A program made the translations under genes and the position numbers. From CAVXWV01 sp963695415 (GTDB taxonomy: Bacteria; Chloroflexota; Anaerolineae; Anaerolineales; UBA4823): a stretch of DNA of 64,000 nt. The notes beneath the pieces were generated by a model. It did not search any database. It was not told the origin of the DNA and saw only the letters and a list, made by a program, of their open reading frames with translations. The stretch spans positions 434,001-498,000 of the forward strand of contig CAVOGL010000008.1 of assembly GCA_963695415.1 (NCBI GenBank), written 5' to 3'. The first letter of the stretch is position 1. Every line of letters starts with the position of its first letter. Below are positions 43,793-51,854 of this stretch, one piece after another.

Positions 43793-44565
43793 TGTTCCGT
43801 ACCCTCTTGATCAAGGAATTCCGCGAGCAGTGGCGCACCTGGCGCTTCATCATCCTGGTGGTGGTGCTGGTCATTTCCGGTCTTGTCTCCCCGCTGCTGG
43901 CGTACTACACCCCCGCCATCCTGCGCACGGTTCCCAATATGCCTGCCGGATTTGCTGGCTTGATCCCTGACCCAACCGTCAGCGATGCCATCGGGCAGTA
44001 CATCAAGAACGTCAGCCAGTTTGGCGTGTTCCTCGTCATCCTGCTCGTCATGGGCGCCGTGGCGCAGGAGGTCGAGCGCGGCACGATGGCTATGCTACTC
44101 GTGCGCCCGGTCAAGCGCAGTGCCGTCATTCTGGCGAAGTGGCTGGTGTGGGCATTCACCCTGATCAGCGGGCTGGCGATAGGTGGCAGCATGGGCTGGG
44201 TTTACACCTATGTGCTCTTCGAGCCGCTGCCGCTGCTGCCCTTCCTGCAGCTCAACCTGTTGATGCTCATCTTCCTGCTGGTTTATATGTCGGTCACCCT
44301 GCTGGCCAGCACCCTGGCGCGCAGCCAGGCTGTCGCTGCCGGGGCAGCCTTCGGCGGGCTGGCGCTCCTGCTGGTACTCAGCTCCCTGCCGCGCCTGGGC
44401 GATTTTATGCCCGGAAGGCTCAACGCCTGGGGCAGCGCCCTGCTGGTCGGCGCCAGCGGCACGCCCGCGGAGGCTTCCGCCTGGCCGGCGCTGTGGGTCA
44501 GCCTGGCGATCATCCTGCTCTCCATTGCCGCCGCCTGCCTGCGCCTGGAACGCGAGGAGATTTAA
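43789..44565 (+). CDS. ABC-2 type permease
   Basis: This 258-residue protein has six hydrophobic segments (about 22-45, 70-100, 115-150, 155-180, 190-205, 235-252), the usual ABC-2 permease plan, with the VLLVMGAVAQEVERGTMAML loop between helices 2 and 3. It pairs with the upstream ATPase; the substrate is unknown. Its stop overlaps the convergent 6-phosphogluconate dehydrogenase stop by four bases, so the two transcripts meet tail to tail. Confidence 0.9.
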   Translation: MMFRTLLIKEFREQWRTWRFIILVVVLVISGLVSPLLAYYTPAILRTVPNMPAGFAGLIPDPTVSDAIGQYIKNVSQFGVFLVILLVMGAVAQEVERGTMAMLLVRPVKRSAVILAKWLVWAFTLISGLAIGGSMGWVYTYVLFEPLPLLPFLQLNLLMLIFLLVYMSVTLLASTLARSQAVAAGAAFGGLALLLVLSSLPRLGDFMPGRLNAWGSALLVGASGTPAEASAWPALWVSLAIILLSIAAACLRLEREEI

Positions 44566-45467
44566 TCTTTCTTCACCTCATGACCACCGAACTGGTTACG
44601 CATGGCAGCGAGGAGGCGGTCAGAAAATGGGTTCTCACTTCGTGAGCGGAAACGACTCTGCAAGGAGAGGGTGATGACCGGCGCGGGCACATCCAGGTCA
44701 ACGGCCTCAGCCACAGTCCAACGCCCTTCACCGGAATCGGGCACCCAGGCTTTGATGCCATCCAGGTTGGGGTTTTCCGCCAGGGCGCGAGAGGTCAGGT
44801 CAAGCAGCCAGGATCGCACCACGCTGCCGTAACGCCAGATCTCGGCAATCTGTGCCAGGTCAAGGTCCAGGTCAGGCTTTGCCTGTAGTATTTCGAAACC
44901 CTCCGCATACGCCTGCATCAAGCCATATTCGATGCCATTGTGGATCATCTTGACAAAATGCCCCGCCCCGCTGGGACCAACGTGTCCCCAGCCGCGGTCC
45001 GGCGCTGGCGCCAGATCCTCAAAAATGGAGCGGTGGCGATCCACGATCTCTTTTTCACCGCCGACCATCAAGCTGTAGCCTTCACTCAGCCCCCAGACGC
45101 CACCACTCGTGCCGACATCCATGAAATTCAAACCTTTATCCTGCAGAAGGGCTGCCCTTCGCTGAGTATCCTTGTAATTCGAATTCCCGCCGTCAATCAG
45201 ACAATCACCCGGTGAAAGCAGATCAGCCAGATCCAGAAGCGCATTTTCGGTGATGTCACCGGATGGCACCATGACCCAGACTGTACGCGGCGCCTTCAGC
45301 TTTGAAACTAACTCCTCCAACGAGTAAGCTGCCAGGGCACCTTCCTGCTCCATCCCGGTGATGGCAGCCTCAGATACATCATAAACAACCATTTGGTGCC
45401 CCTTACCTAACAAACGGCGGGACATGTTGGCGCCCATTTTCCCCAAACCCACCATCCCTAACAGCAT
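44562..45467 (-). CDS. gnd: 6-phosphogluconate dehydrogenase, short form
   Basis: This 301-residue decarboxylating 6-phosphogluconate dehydrogenase of the short (GntZ/YqeC-like) class opens with the nucleotide-binding GLGKMGANMSRRL. DGGNSNYKDTQRRA, the substrate motif DVGTSGGVWGLSEGYSLMVGG, HVGPSGAGHFVKMIHNGIEY (catalytic Lys) and AWVPDSGEGRWT follow. It feeds ribulose-5-phosphate and NAD(P)H into the pentose phosphate route. No other pathway gene is adjacent. Confidence 0.95.
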   Translation of the reverse strand: MLLGMVGLGKMGANMSRRLLGKGHQMVVYDVSEAAITGMEQEGALAAYSLEELVSKLKAPRTVWVMVPSGDITENALLDLADLLSPGDCLIDGGNSNYKDTQRRAALLQDKGLNFMDVGTSGGVWGLSEGYSLMVGGEKEIVDRHRSIFEDLAPAPDRGWGHVGPSGAGHFVKMIHNGIEYGLMQAYAEGFEILQAKPDLDLDLAQIAEIWRYGSVVRSWLLDLTSRALAENPNLDGIKAWVPDSGEGRWTVAEAVDLDVPAPVITLSLQSRFRSRSENPFSDRLLAAMRNQFGGHEVKKD

Positions 45468-45712
45468 CAGTCCTCCTCTCGTTTCACTTTCATTAGTTAT
45501 CTACATATCGTGGTGAACGCCACCCTTGGGAGTGGAATGAAGTTCGACAAGCCATTGTGTATCAGCCCTCCAAGCCATCCTGAGCGATTATACATGATCA
45601 TGATGCATGAACCCCTGCTGCGATGAAGAGAGCAGGCGGTTAGATGGAAGATTAACAGGATGCGGGTTTCCTGCAGCGGGGTCAGTAAAAAAACAACCCC
45701 AGGAATCTTAAT

Positions 45713-46875
45713 TCACCATTCCATCATAAGGGCTGCCAGAAGGGCTGCCCTTTGGGCAAGGCTGTCAACGAGTAGGTACTCGTTCTCCGAATGGGCGCCA
45801 CCGCCAACGGCGCCGAGACCGTCCAGCACCGGTCTTCCCAGGGCGGCGACGAAATTCGCATCCGAACCTCCACCCGTGCTGCCTTCGTTCAGGTCGATGC
45901 CAAGCTTCGCAGCAATCTCTCGCGCCCTGGAGAACGTGCTTGCCATGAGAGCATCGCGAGGCATCGGAGGTCGGTCGAACCACACCTCTGCCTCAACCCG
46001 GGCGCCGTCCAACACAGGCTGAATGGACTGTGCCCAGGTCTTGATCCGCTGGGCTTCCTGTTGGTCAGGAATACGCAAGTCGACGACCGCTCGTGCATAA
46101 TCCGGCACCACATTGGTGCGCCCACCGCCCATCACTTTGCCGACGCTGGTTGTGGTGCCCGTAGATGCGTCGGTTAATTTTTGCACTGCGAGGAGATGGT
46201 GACACAGCTCTTCGATGGCGTTACGCCCTTTTTCGTGGTCGACTCCGGCGTGGGAAGCAATCCCATGTGCAGTGATCACCATCTCACCGGTGCCTTTACG
46301 GGCAGTTTTCAAACCATTGTCCGGCATCCCAGCCTCCAGGCACAAAACCAGGTCGGACTGGCTGGCGTAAGTCTCGATCAGGCTGCGTGAAGACTTGCTG
46401 CCGACCTCTTCGTCTGAGGTAAACAACGCCACCAGGCGGTGGCGCGGGTGTATGCCGGCATCCCTGAAAACCTGCATTACGCTCAACACAAGGCAGATAC
46501 CTGCCTTCATGTCCACCACGCCGGGTCCGTACAGCCGTGCGCCGCCCGGTGCGTCATTGACGAGGCGCAGCGGATGGTCAATAAGCCATCCCTTCTCGAA
46601 AACGGTGTCCATGTGGCAGAGCAAGAGCAGCTGCCGCGGCTCCAGCTCACCTGGTGAAGCTGGCGGTGAATCCCATATGGCAACCAGGTGATCGCCGCGT
46701 TTGGATTGGGGTTCCACAATCACACCGGCACCCAGGCGCAAAGCCTCCGTGCGAATGAATGCTCCCAGGCGGTCGACCGAGTCTTTGTCCGTCGAGGAGA
46801 CTCTATTGAAACCAGGCGTTTCAACAAATCCAACATGTTGTCTTCATAAGCTTTGAAATCAGCAATACTGAGCAT
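45713..46875 (-). CDS. M20 metallopeptidase (CPG2-like), one frameshift
   Basis: Joined, about 387 residues of a zinc-dependent M20 peptidase like carboxypeptidase G2. The true start is ATG 46875 (MLSIADFKAYEDNMLDLL, after GAGGAAAAT). After SIESP the frame slips at about 46803, where one base is missing before TCGACGGAC. The main frame then runs STDKDSVDRLGAF, LLLCHMDTVF (His/Asp ligands), GPGVVDMKAGI, TSDEEVGS (catalytic Glu pair), a dimerisation domain, and GGGAHSENEYLLV with the last His ligand. All zinc ligands lie after the slip. There is no signal peptide. Confidence 0.88.
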
Positions 46876-47045
46876 ATTTTCCTCAATGGTCGATATCATG
46901 AATCGACTCGATTCTACCAGTGAAGAGCGGCAGCCCACAGGAAAGCAATAAGATTTGGTGGCAGACTGAGCGTCCCAGCGCTGAGCAGCCAGATCAAACC
47001 CAATGATATAATCTCAACGATACCCCTCACTGACCATGTCAGACT

Positions 47046-49691
47046 ATGATCCCATTGCATTTATCCCTTTCCGGTTTCCTTTCCTACCGTGATCCGGTCG
47101 AACTGGATCTGACCAGCGTCGACCTCGCCTGCATCTCCGGCGCCAACGGCGCGGGCAAGTCTTCGCTGCTGGATGCGATTACCTGGGTGCTGTTCGGTGA
47201 GGCTCGGCGACGGGATGACACGCTGATCAATACAGCCTGCGATCAGGCGGAAGTGAGCCTGGTCTTTGCTTATGAAGGCAATATTTACCGCATCCAGAGG
47301 CTCAACCCACGCGGCAAGACATCCGTACTCGAATTCCAGATCCTGGCGGGAGACGGGAGACCGGAGACAGAAGACGGGGTTGAAACGGATAACGGGGGCG
47401 TCTTACTATCCTCCCGCTCCCCTGTCCCCGGTCCTCAGTCTGTTTGGAAACCCCTTACCGAACGAACGATGCGCGAGACGCAAAGCAGGATAGAGGCAGT
47501 CCTGCGCATGGATTACGAGACTTTCGTGAACGCATCCTTCTTCCTGCAAGGTAAAGCTGACACCTTTGCCCAGCAGCGCCCTGCCGACCGAAAAAGGATT
47601 TTAAGCAGCATCCTGGGTCTGGAGCAGTGGGAAGTTTACCGCCAGCGGACTGCTGAAAGGCGGAAAGGTCTGGAAGGTGAAACTGAACAGATCGAAGGAA
47701 GGCTTCAGGAAATCCTGACCGAATTAAATGAGGAAGACGAACGGCGCGAGACACTGGGCAGGCTGGAAAAAGAACTATCCGAAAAACAAGCGCAGCGCGC
47801 CTCCCAGGAGTCCGTACTGGAGGGAATCCGGGCAATCACGGCTTCGCTGGACTCGAGGCGAAGCCTGGTGGGAACACTCCGGCGCCAACTTGAAAGCACT
47901 GAAGAAGCCCGAAAACGGACCCACAGCCGCCTGGTTGAACGGCAATCAGAACGCGACGCTCTGAATGAATTGACCCACCGCGCAGACGAGATCGAAGAAG
48001 AATACAAAGAGCTGCTCGCCAGACAGGAAGTGCTTGCATCGTGGGATGAAACCGCGGAATCATTCCGCAAACACGAAAAACAGCGTGAGGCGCCGCGTTT
48101 GGAAATACAGGCAGCAAAGTCTGCGCTGGAGGGTGAACTTGGCAGCCTGCGCTCGCAGGAAGAAAGGCTGCTGAAAGAGCAAGACCAGCGCAGCGAACTG
48201 GAAACGCGACTGGAAGGAATTGGCGAGGAAACCAGGGCAGTCGAGGAGCGCATCGCCGCCCGAGAAGCACGAAAAGAAGAACTGAATGAACTGCGTCAAA
48301 AGCAGGTGGAACTGCAGGCAAATAATAAATCGCTCAAGGAGCGGATGGATGAGATCGACGCTCGCATCAAACGCCTGCAAAAGACAGAAGGCGCAGAATG
48401 CCCCACATGCGGGAAACCTTTGAGCGCTGAAGAGCGAGAGAAGCAAGTTACCGGGCTGCAAGCACAGGGCAAAGAGATGGGGGATACGTACCGCGCAAAC
48501 AGCGCCATTTTGAGCCAATCTGTAGATGTAATCAGGCAGCACGAAAAAGAAATCACCAGAGAGCGAAACGCAGATGCTGAGCTGCGTTCACTCTCTGCAC
48601 AATCTGCCCAGGTGAACAGCAGACTTGAAGCACTGGGAAAGGCACTGGCAGATTGGGAAAAAGGCGGAAAACAACGCAGAGCTGAAATCGAAACGATACT
48701 TGGCAGCGATGGTTTCGCCATGGAGGCACGAAAGAAACTGGCTGGCGTAGATGCCGAGTTGAAGAAAATTGGGTATGACGCTGCCGCGCACGACGCGGCA
48801 AGGAAAGCAGAACAGTCAGCACGACCTGCTGCTACGGCAAAACAAAAACTCGACCAGGCACAGGCAACCGCCGGTCCGCTGGAGAGGGAAATCAGCGACC
48901 TGGCAGCACAACTTGCCACCCAGGAAGCAGAAACCAGGCGGCAGCAGGAAGAATACACCACCGCGGCAGCAGAACTGGCGGCGGAAGAGGCGCATGCTCC
49001 CGATCAACAGGCGGCGGAGTCGCTGCTTTTCCAGCTTCAAGAGGTTGAAAACCGCCTGCGGCTGGAGCTGGGCGCGGCGCGGCAAAAGGTGCTGGTCCTG
49101 GACGATTTAAAGGTGCGGCGCAAAGAATTGGAGGCACAAAAACTGCTGCTAAACCGGCAAATTGGCAAGCATAAGCAGCTCGAGCGCGCTTTTGGCAAAG
49201 ACGGCATCCCGGCGCTATTGATCGAGCAGGCTCTGCCCGAGATCGAGACCCGGGCAAATGAGATCCTAGAGCGCCTGAGCGGGGGCGTCATGAACGTGCG
49301 CTTTGTGACCCAGGCAGCATTCAAGGATAAAAAACGAAGCGACTTGCGGGAAACTCTTGACATCCAGATCAGCGATGGCGCGGGCGTGCGCGAGTATGAA
49401 CTCTATTCCGGCGGAGAAGCGTTCCGGGTCAACTTTGCCGTCAGGCTTGCGCTCTCCGAAGTGCTCTCCAAGCGCGCCGGGGCACGGCTGCAAACACTGG
49501 TCATCGATGAAGGATTTGGCAGCCAGGATGCCTGGGGCAGGCAGCGGCTCATTGAAGCCATCAACCTGGTAAAAGAGGATTTCGCCAAGGTGCTGGTGAT
49601 CACTCACATCGATGAATTAAAAGACGCTTTCCCAACCCGCATCGAAGTCGAGAAGGGAGAGAGGGGCAGCCGGATCAGGATTGATGGCTAA
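47046..49691 (+). CDS. sbcC: SbcC-like SMC-type ATPase
   Basis: This 881-residue exonuclease ATPase has Walker A GANGAGKSSLLDAI (about residue 34), a long coiled coil (about 190-440 and 470-720) and the zinc hook ECPTCGKPL at about 452. The signature YSGGEAFRVNFAVRLALSE and Walker B LVIDEGFGSQD follow. With SbcD it opens hairpins and trims DNA ends. A 30-residue insert at about 103-133 (encoded by 47350-47445) breaks the usual ...LDNGRWKPLTERT... region and is built from a dispersed GACGGGAGACCGGAG repeat in inverted copies. sbcD is 22 kb upstream rather than adjacent. Confidence 0.93.
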   Translation: MIPLHLSLSGFLSYRDPVELDLTSVDLACISGANGAGKSSLLDAITWVLFGEARRRDDTLINTACDQAEVSLVFAYEGNIYRIQRLNPRGKTSVLEFQILAGDGRPETEDGVETDNGGVLLSSRSPVPGPQSVWKPLTERTMRETQSRIEAVLRMDYETFVNASFFLQGKADTFAQQRPADRKRILSSILGLEQWEVYRQRTAERRKGLEGETEQIEGRLQEILTELNEEDERRETLGRLEKELSEKQAQRASQESVLEGIRAITASLDSRRSLVGTLRRQLESTEEARKRTHSRLVERQSERDALNELTHRADEIEEEYKELLARQEVLASWDETAESFRKHEKQREAPRLEIQAAKSALEGELGSLRSQEERLLKEQDQRSELETRLEGIGEETRAVEERIAAREARKEELNELRQKQVELQANNKSLKERMDEIDARIKRLQKTEGAECPTCGKPLSAEEREKQVTGLQAQGKEMGDTYRANSAILSQSVDVIRQHEKEITRERNADAELRSLSAQSAQVNSRLEALGKALADWEKGGKQRRAEIETILGSDGFAMEARKKLAGVDAELKKIGYDAAAHDAARKAEQSARPAATAKQKLDQAQATAGPLEREISDLAAQLATQEAETRRQQEEYTTAAAELAAEEAHAPDQQAAESLLFQLQEVENRLRLELGAARQKVLVLDDLKVRRKELEAQKLLLNRQIGKHKQLERAFGKDGIPALLIEQALPEIETRANEILERLSGGVMNVRFVTQAAFKDKKRSDLRETLDIQISDGAGVREYELYSGGEAFRVNFAVRLALSEVLSKRAGARLQTLVIDEGFGSQDAWGRQRLIEAINLVKEDFAKVLVITHIDELKDAFPTRIEVEKGERGSRIRIDG
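47350..47445. repeat. Repeat-derived in-frame insert in sbcC
   Basis: GACGGGAGACCGGAGACAG (47353) and, inverted, CCCCTGTCCCCGGTCCTCAG (47404-47423) flank TTGAAACGGATAACGGGGG. Similar GGGGACGGAGGACTGGAGAC strings occur between genes at 5632-5658 and 12757-12780. Confidence 0.65.
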
Positions 49692-49716
49692 TTAAGCCAA
49701 CCCTTGCAGCCACTCT

Positions 49717-50739
49717 TCAACCAGGGAACCAAGCAGATGCTTCTGGCTGGTAGCCAATCAGCTGCCGGGCTTTTTCATAGCTGACCAGGGGTTCCGCACC
49801 CTTCAATGGGCGCCTGCGTTCAGCTTCCGGATAAAAGGTATCCGCCAGAATTTCAGCTTCCAAACCGTTCATGTTTGCAGCGTCGGCAACAAACAGTTCG
49901 TGGCTGCCCTCATAGCTGGCAGTAACGCCCAACTCGAATGCCAGGGCAGAATTTTCAGCGCTGATCACCGCCCAGAAATCAGTAACGCCAAAGAACACCA
50001 GCTGAAGCGGGTCATCCAAATTGGGCTGCCAATCACCTTCGGGCATCTCAAAACTGCGCGGCTTTTCATGAAAACGTGTTGACCGGAGCTCATCCAATTC
50101 AGCCAGGAGCTGCTGTGCCCTCTCCAAACGCGCTTCCACGGACATGACGCGCACCCTTTCGGATGCCATGCGCATGATTGGTGCAAACTGCTCCACCATG
50201 CGGCGGAACTCTCCGGTCATCGGAATTACGCCCGGAAGACGAAGCTGCACACCCGAGATACCCTCCCGCCTCCAGTAATAGGCGCCAATCTCTTCGGCAA
50301 TACGCTTGGAGAACGAATATGGGTCGCTGGTAAACGTTGGGTGTTCTTCGTCCACGGGCAGGTATCGAATTGGAAAACCCTTAAGACCATAATTTAATCC
50401 CAAAGCGTTTATTGAGCTGGCAACAACCACTCGGCGGATACCCTCCTGAGCGGCAGCTTCGTAAATGTTGTAGGTGCCAGCACAGTTGATACGGAAAATT
50501 TCCTCGCCAGCTGCACCAGCAGGATTGGGGATCGCCGCCAGATGGATCACCGCGTGGATATCCCGCACGGCTTCACGCACAGCCGCGAAGTCAGTCACAT
50601 CCGCGGCAGCAAACTCGACGCCAGCGGGGACATCGGCGCTGGCTGTGTCCAACACGCGCAGCCTGTGATTATGATTTAACAGGCGCTCAACGAGAGGGCG
50701 ACCAACCACCCCCAGTCCGCCAGTGACGAGGATGTTCAT
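49717..50739 (-). CDS. NAD-dependent epimerase/dehydratase (SDR)
   Basis: This 340-residue extended short-chain dehydrogenase reads ILVTGGLGVVGRPLVERLL (GXXGXXG), VIHLAAIPNP, SSINALG with the catalytic Ser, and YSFSKRIAEE (YX3K). It is probably a nucleotide-sugar or related epimerase/reductase; the substrate is unknown. The gene is convergent with sbcC and followed by 25 bases without a visible terminator. Confidence 0.9.
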   Translation of the reverse strand: MNILVTGGLGVVGRPLVERLLNHNHRLRVLDTASADVPAGVEFAAADVTDFAAVREAVRDIHAVIHLAAIPNPAGAAGEEIFRINCAGTYNIYEAAAQEGIRRVVVASSINALGLNYGLKGFPIRYLPVDEEHPTFTSDPYSFSKRIAEEIGAYYWRREGISGVQLRLPGVIPMTGEFRRMVEQFAPIMRMASERVRVMSVEARLERAQQLLAELDELRSTRFHEKPRSFEMPEGDWQPNLDDPLQLVFFGVTDFWAVISAENSALAFELGVTASYEGSHELFVADAANMNGLEAEILADTFYPEAERRRPLKGAEPLVSYEKARQLIGYQPEASAWFPG

Positions 50740-50925
50740 GACTGGGATTTCCTGATAAAAACAGAAACGAGGCTCTGGTGCAATTTCTATCCATAGAAGC
50801 CCGATTATACCGCCACTCGCACTTCGGTTATTAGCGGCATGGGAAATAAAACCTGGGACGGCTGCTCCAAATTTAAATTTTTATGAATTCGAGGGAGGGG
50901 GCGTCTGGCGCGCCATCCAGATGGC

Positions 50926-51090
50926 ACGGCTTTAACAAAGTCCGCTGTCGCTGCGAGAAGGGCGCTCTTTGCCCGACGAAGCAGCCCCCTGGCACGCCAG
51001 CTGATTGCTTCAACCGGCAAAAAACGCCGGTTTCGCAATGACATTCCAGAGTAAATACCGACTGTCAAGCGACTTTGTTTTAACCGTGTC
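50926..51090. repeat. MITE-like element, complete copy
   Basis: CGGCTTTAACAAAGTCCGC at the left and GCGACTTTGTTTTAACCG at the right are imperfect terminal inverted repeats. Inside are CTGCGAGAAGGGCGC, GAAGCAGCCCCCTGGCACG, TGATTGCTTCAACCGGC and CGCAATGAC. The right half recurs at 17550-17672. Confidence 0.7.
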
Positions 51091-51092
51091 CA

Positions 51093-51173
51093 GTTGGCGT
51101 GTCAAGTTGACGTGTCACAGTTGACGTGTCACAGTTGACGTGTCAAAGTTGACGTGTCACAGTTGACGTGTCT
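51093..51173. repeat. 14-bp tandem array upstream of copper operon
   Basis: About six copies of GTTGACGTGTCACA, period 14 (starts 51093, 51106, 51120, 51134, 51148, 51162; first and last imperfect). Each contains TTGACGTGTCA, which carries a -35-like TTGAC and a TGACGTGTCA semi-palindrome, so the array might bind a regulator. Confidence 0.85.
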
Positions 51174-51205
51174 GACAGATTCGGGCGAATTAGGTATATT
51201 TACTT

Positions 51206-51230
51206 AACCCCACCCCCGGGGGGTGGGTAT
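51206..51230 (+). promoter_or_regulatory. CsoR operator
   Basis: AACCCCACCCCCGGGGGGTG then GGTAT: a G/C-tract inverted repeat with AT flanks, the form of CsoR-family operators, 18 bases before the csoR start. TAGGTATATTTAC just upstream may be the -10 region. Copper binding to CsoR should release it. Confidence 0.8.
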
Positions 51231-51247
51231 AGAGAAAGGATAAAATC

Positions 51248-51517
51248 GTGAACCAAACCTCCTCGCTCCGCCGCCTGAAGACCGTTGAAGGACACCTGAA
51301 AGGGATCATCCGCATGGTCGAAGACGATGCCTACTGTATCGATGTCATCCGCCAGATCCAGGCGGTCGAGGCTGCCCTGAATAAGGTCAGCGCGCAGATC
51401 CTCGATGAACACCTCAATTCCTGTGTCATCACGGCTATCCGCGGGGACAGCGAAGAAGAACGTGAACGCGTGCTGAGAGAGATTGCGGAAGTTTTCGAGA
51501 TGTCCCAAAAGGTATAG
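51248..51517 (+). CDS. csoR: CsoR-family copper-sensing repressor
   Basis: This 89-residue all-helical repressor has the Cu(I) ligand set of CsoR: Cys30 (AYCID), His55 and Cys59 (DEHLNSC). RRLKTVEGHLKGIIRMVEDD and ITAIRGDSEEERERVLRE are family-typical. Start is GTG 51248 after AGAAAGGAT. Binding of copper lifts repression of its own operon, which includes copZ and copA directly downstream. Confidence 0.95.
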   Translation: MNQTSSLRRLKTVEGHLKGIIRMVEDDAYCIDVIRQIQAVEAALNKVSAQILDEHLNSCVITAIRGDSEEERERVLREIAEVFEMSQKV

Positions 51518-51568
51518 CAGCACAGCTCAATCCATCCAAAACCATCTGATCGAAAAGGAAGAAAAATC

Positions 51569-51784
51569 ATGACAACCGTAAAGTTCAAAGTTCCCAACAT
51601 TTCCTGTGGACACTGTGTCCACACCATCCAGACCGAATTGTCTGATCTGGAAGGCGTGCAATCCGTCAAAGCCGATGCCGCCACCAAATCGGTCGATATC
51701 GTCTTCGATGCGCCTGCCAGTGAAGAGACGATCAAGCAGCTTCTCGCCGAGATAAATTATCCCGCAGCCGGTTTGGCAGGTTAG
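51569..51784 (+). CDS. copZ: Copper chaperone, heavy-metal-associated domain
   Basis: This 71-residue ferredoxin-like HMA domain reads KFKVPNISCGHCVHTIQTEL with the CXXC copper site CGHC (residues about 13-16), followed by VKADAATKSVDIVFD. It carries Cu(I) to the P-type ATPase encoded next. AAAGGAAGAAAAATC precedes ATG; 51 bases separate it from csoR. Confidence 0.95.
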   Translation: MTTVKFKVPNISCGHCVHTIQTELSDLEGVQSVKADAATKSVDIVFDAPASEETIKQLLAEINYPAAGLAG

Positions 51785-51854
51785 CCGCCAGTGATGGACC
51801 TACACTGTGAGTAACTGTGAGTGACTAAAGCAGTTCATCCTACCCGTTACGGGG

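Noticed and set aside
51093..51173. The 14-bp array as a CRISPR or iteron origin
   Set aside because: Units abut with no spacers and are too short for CRISPR. No replication gene or DnaA boxes lie nearby, so an origin is unsupported.
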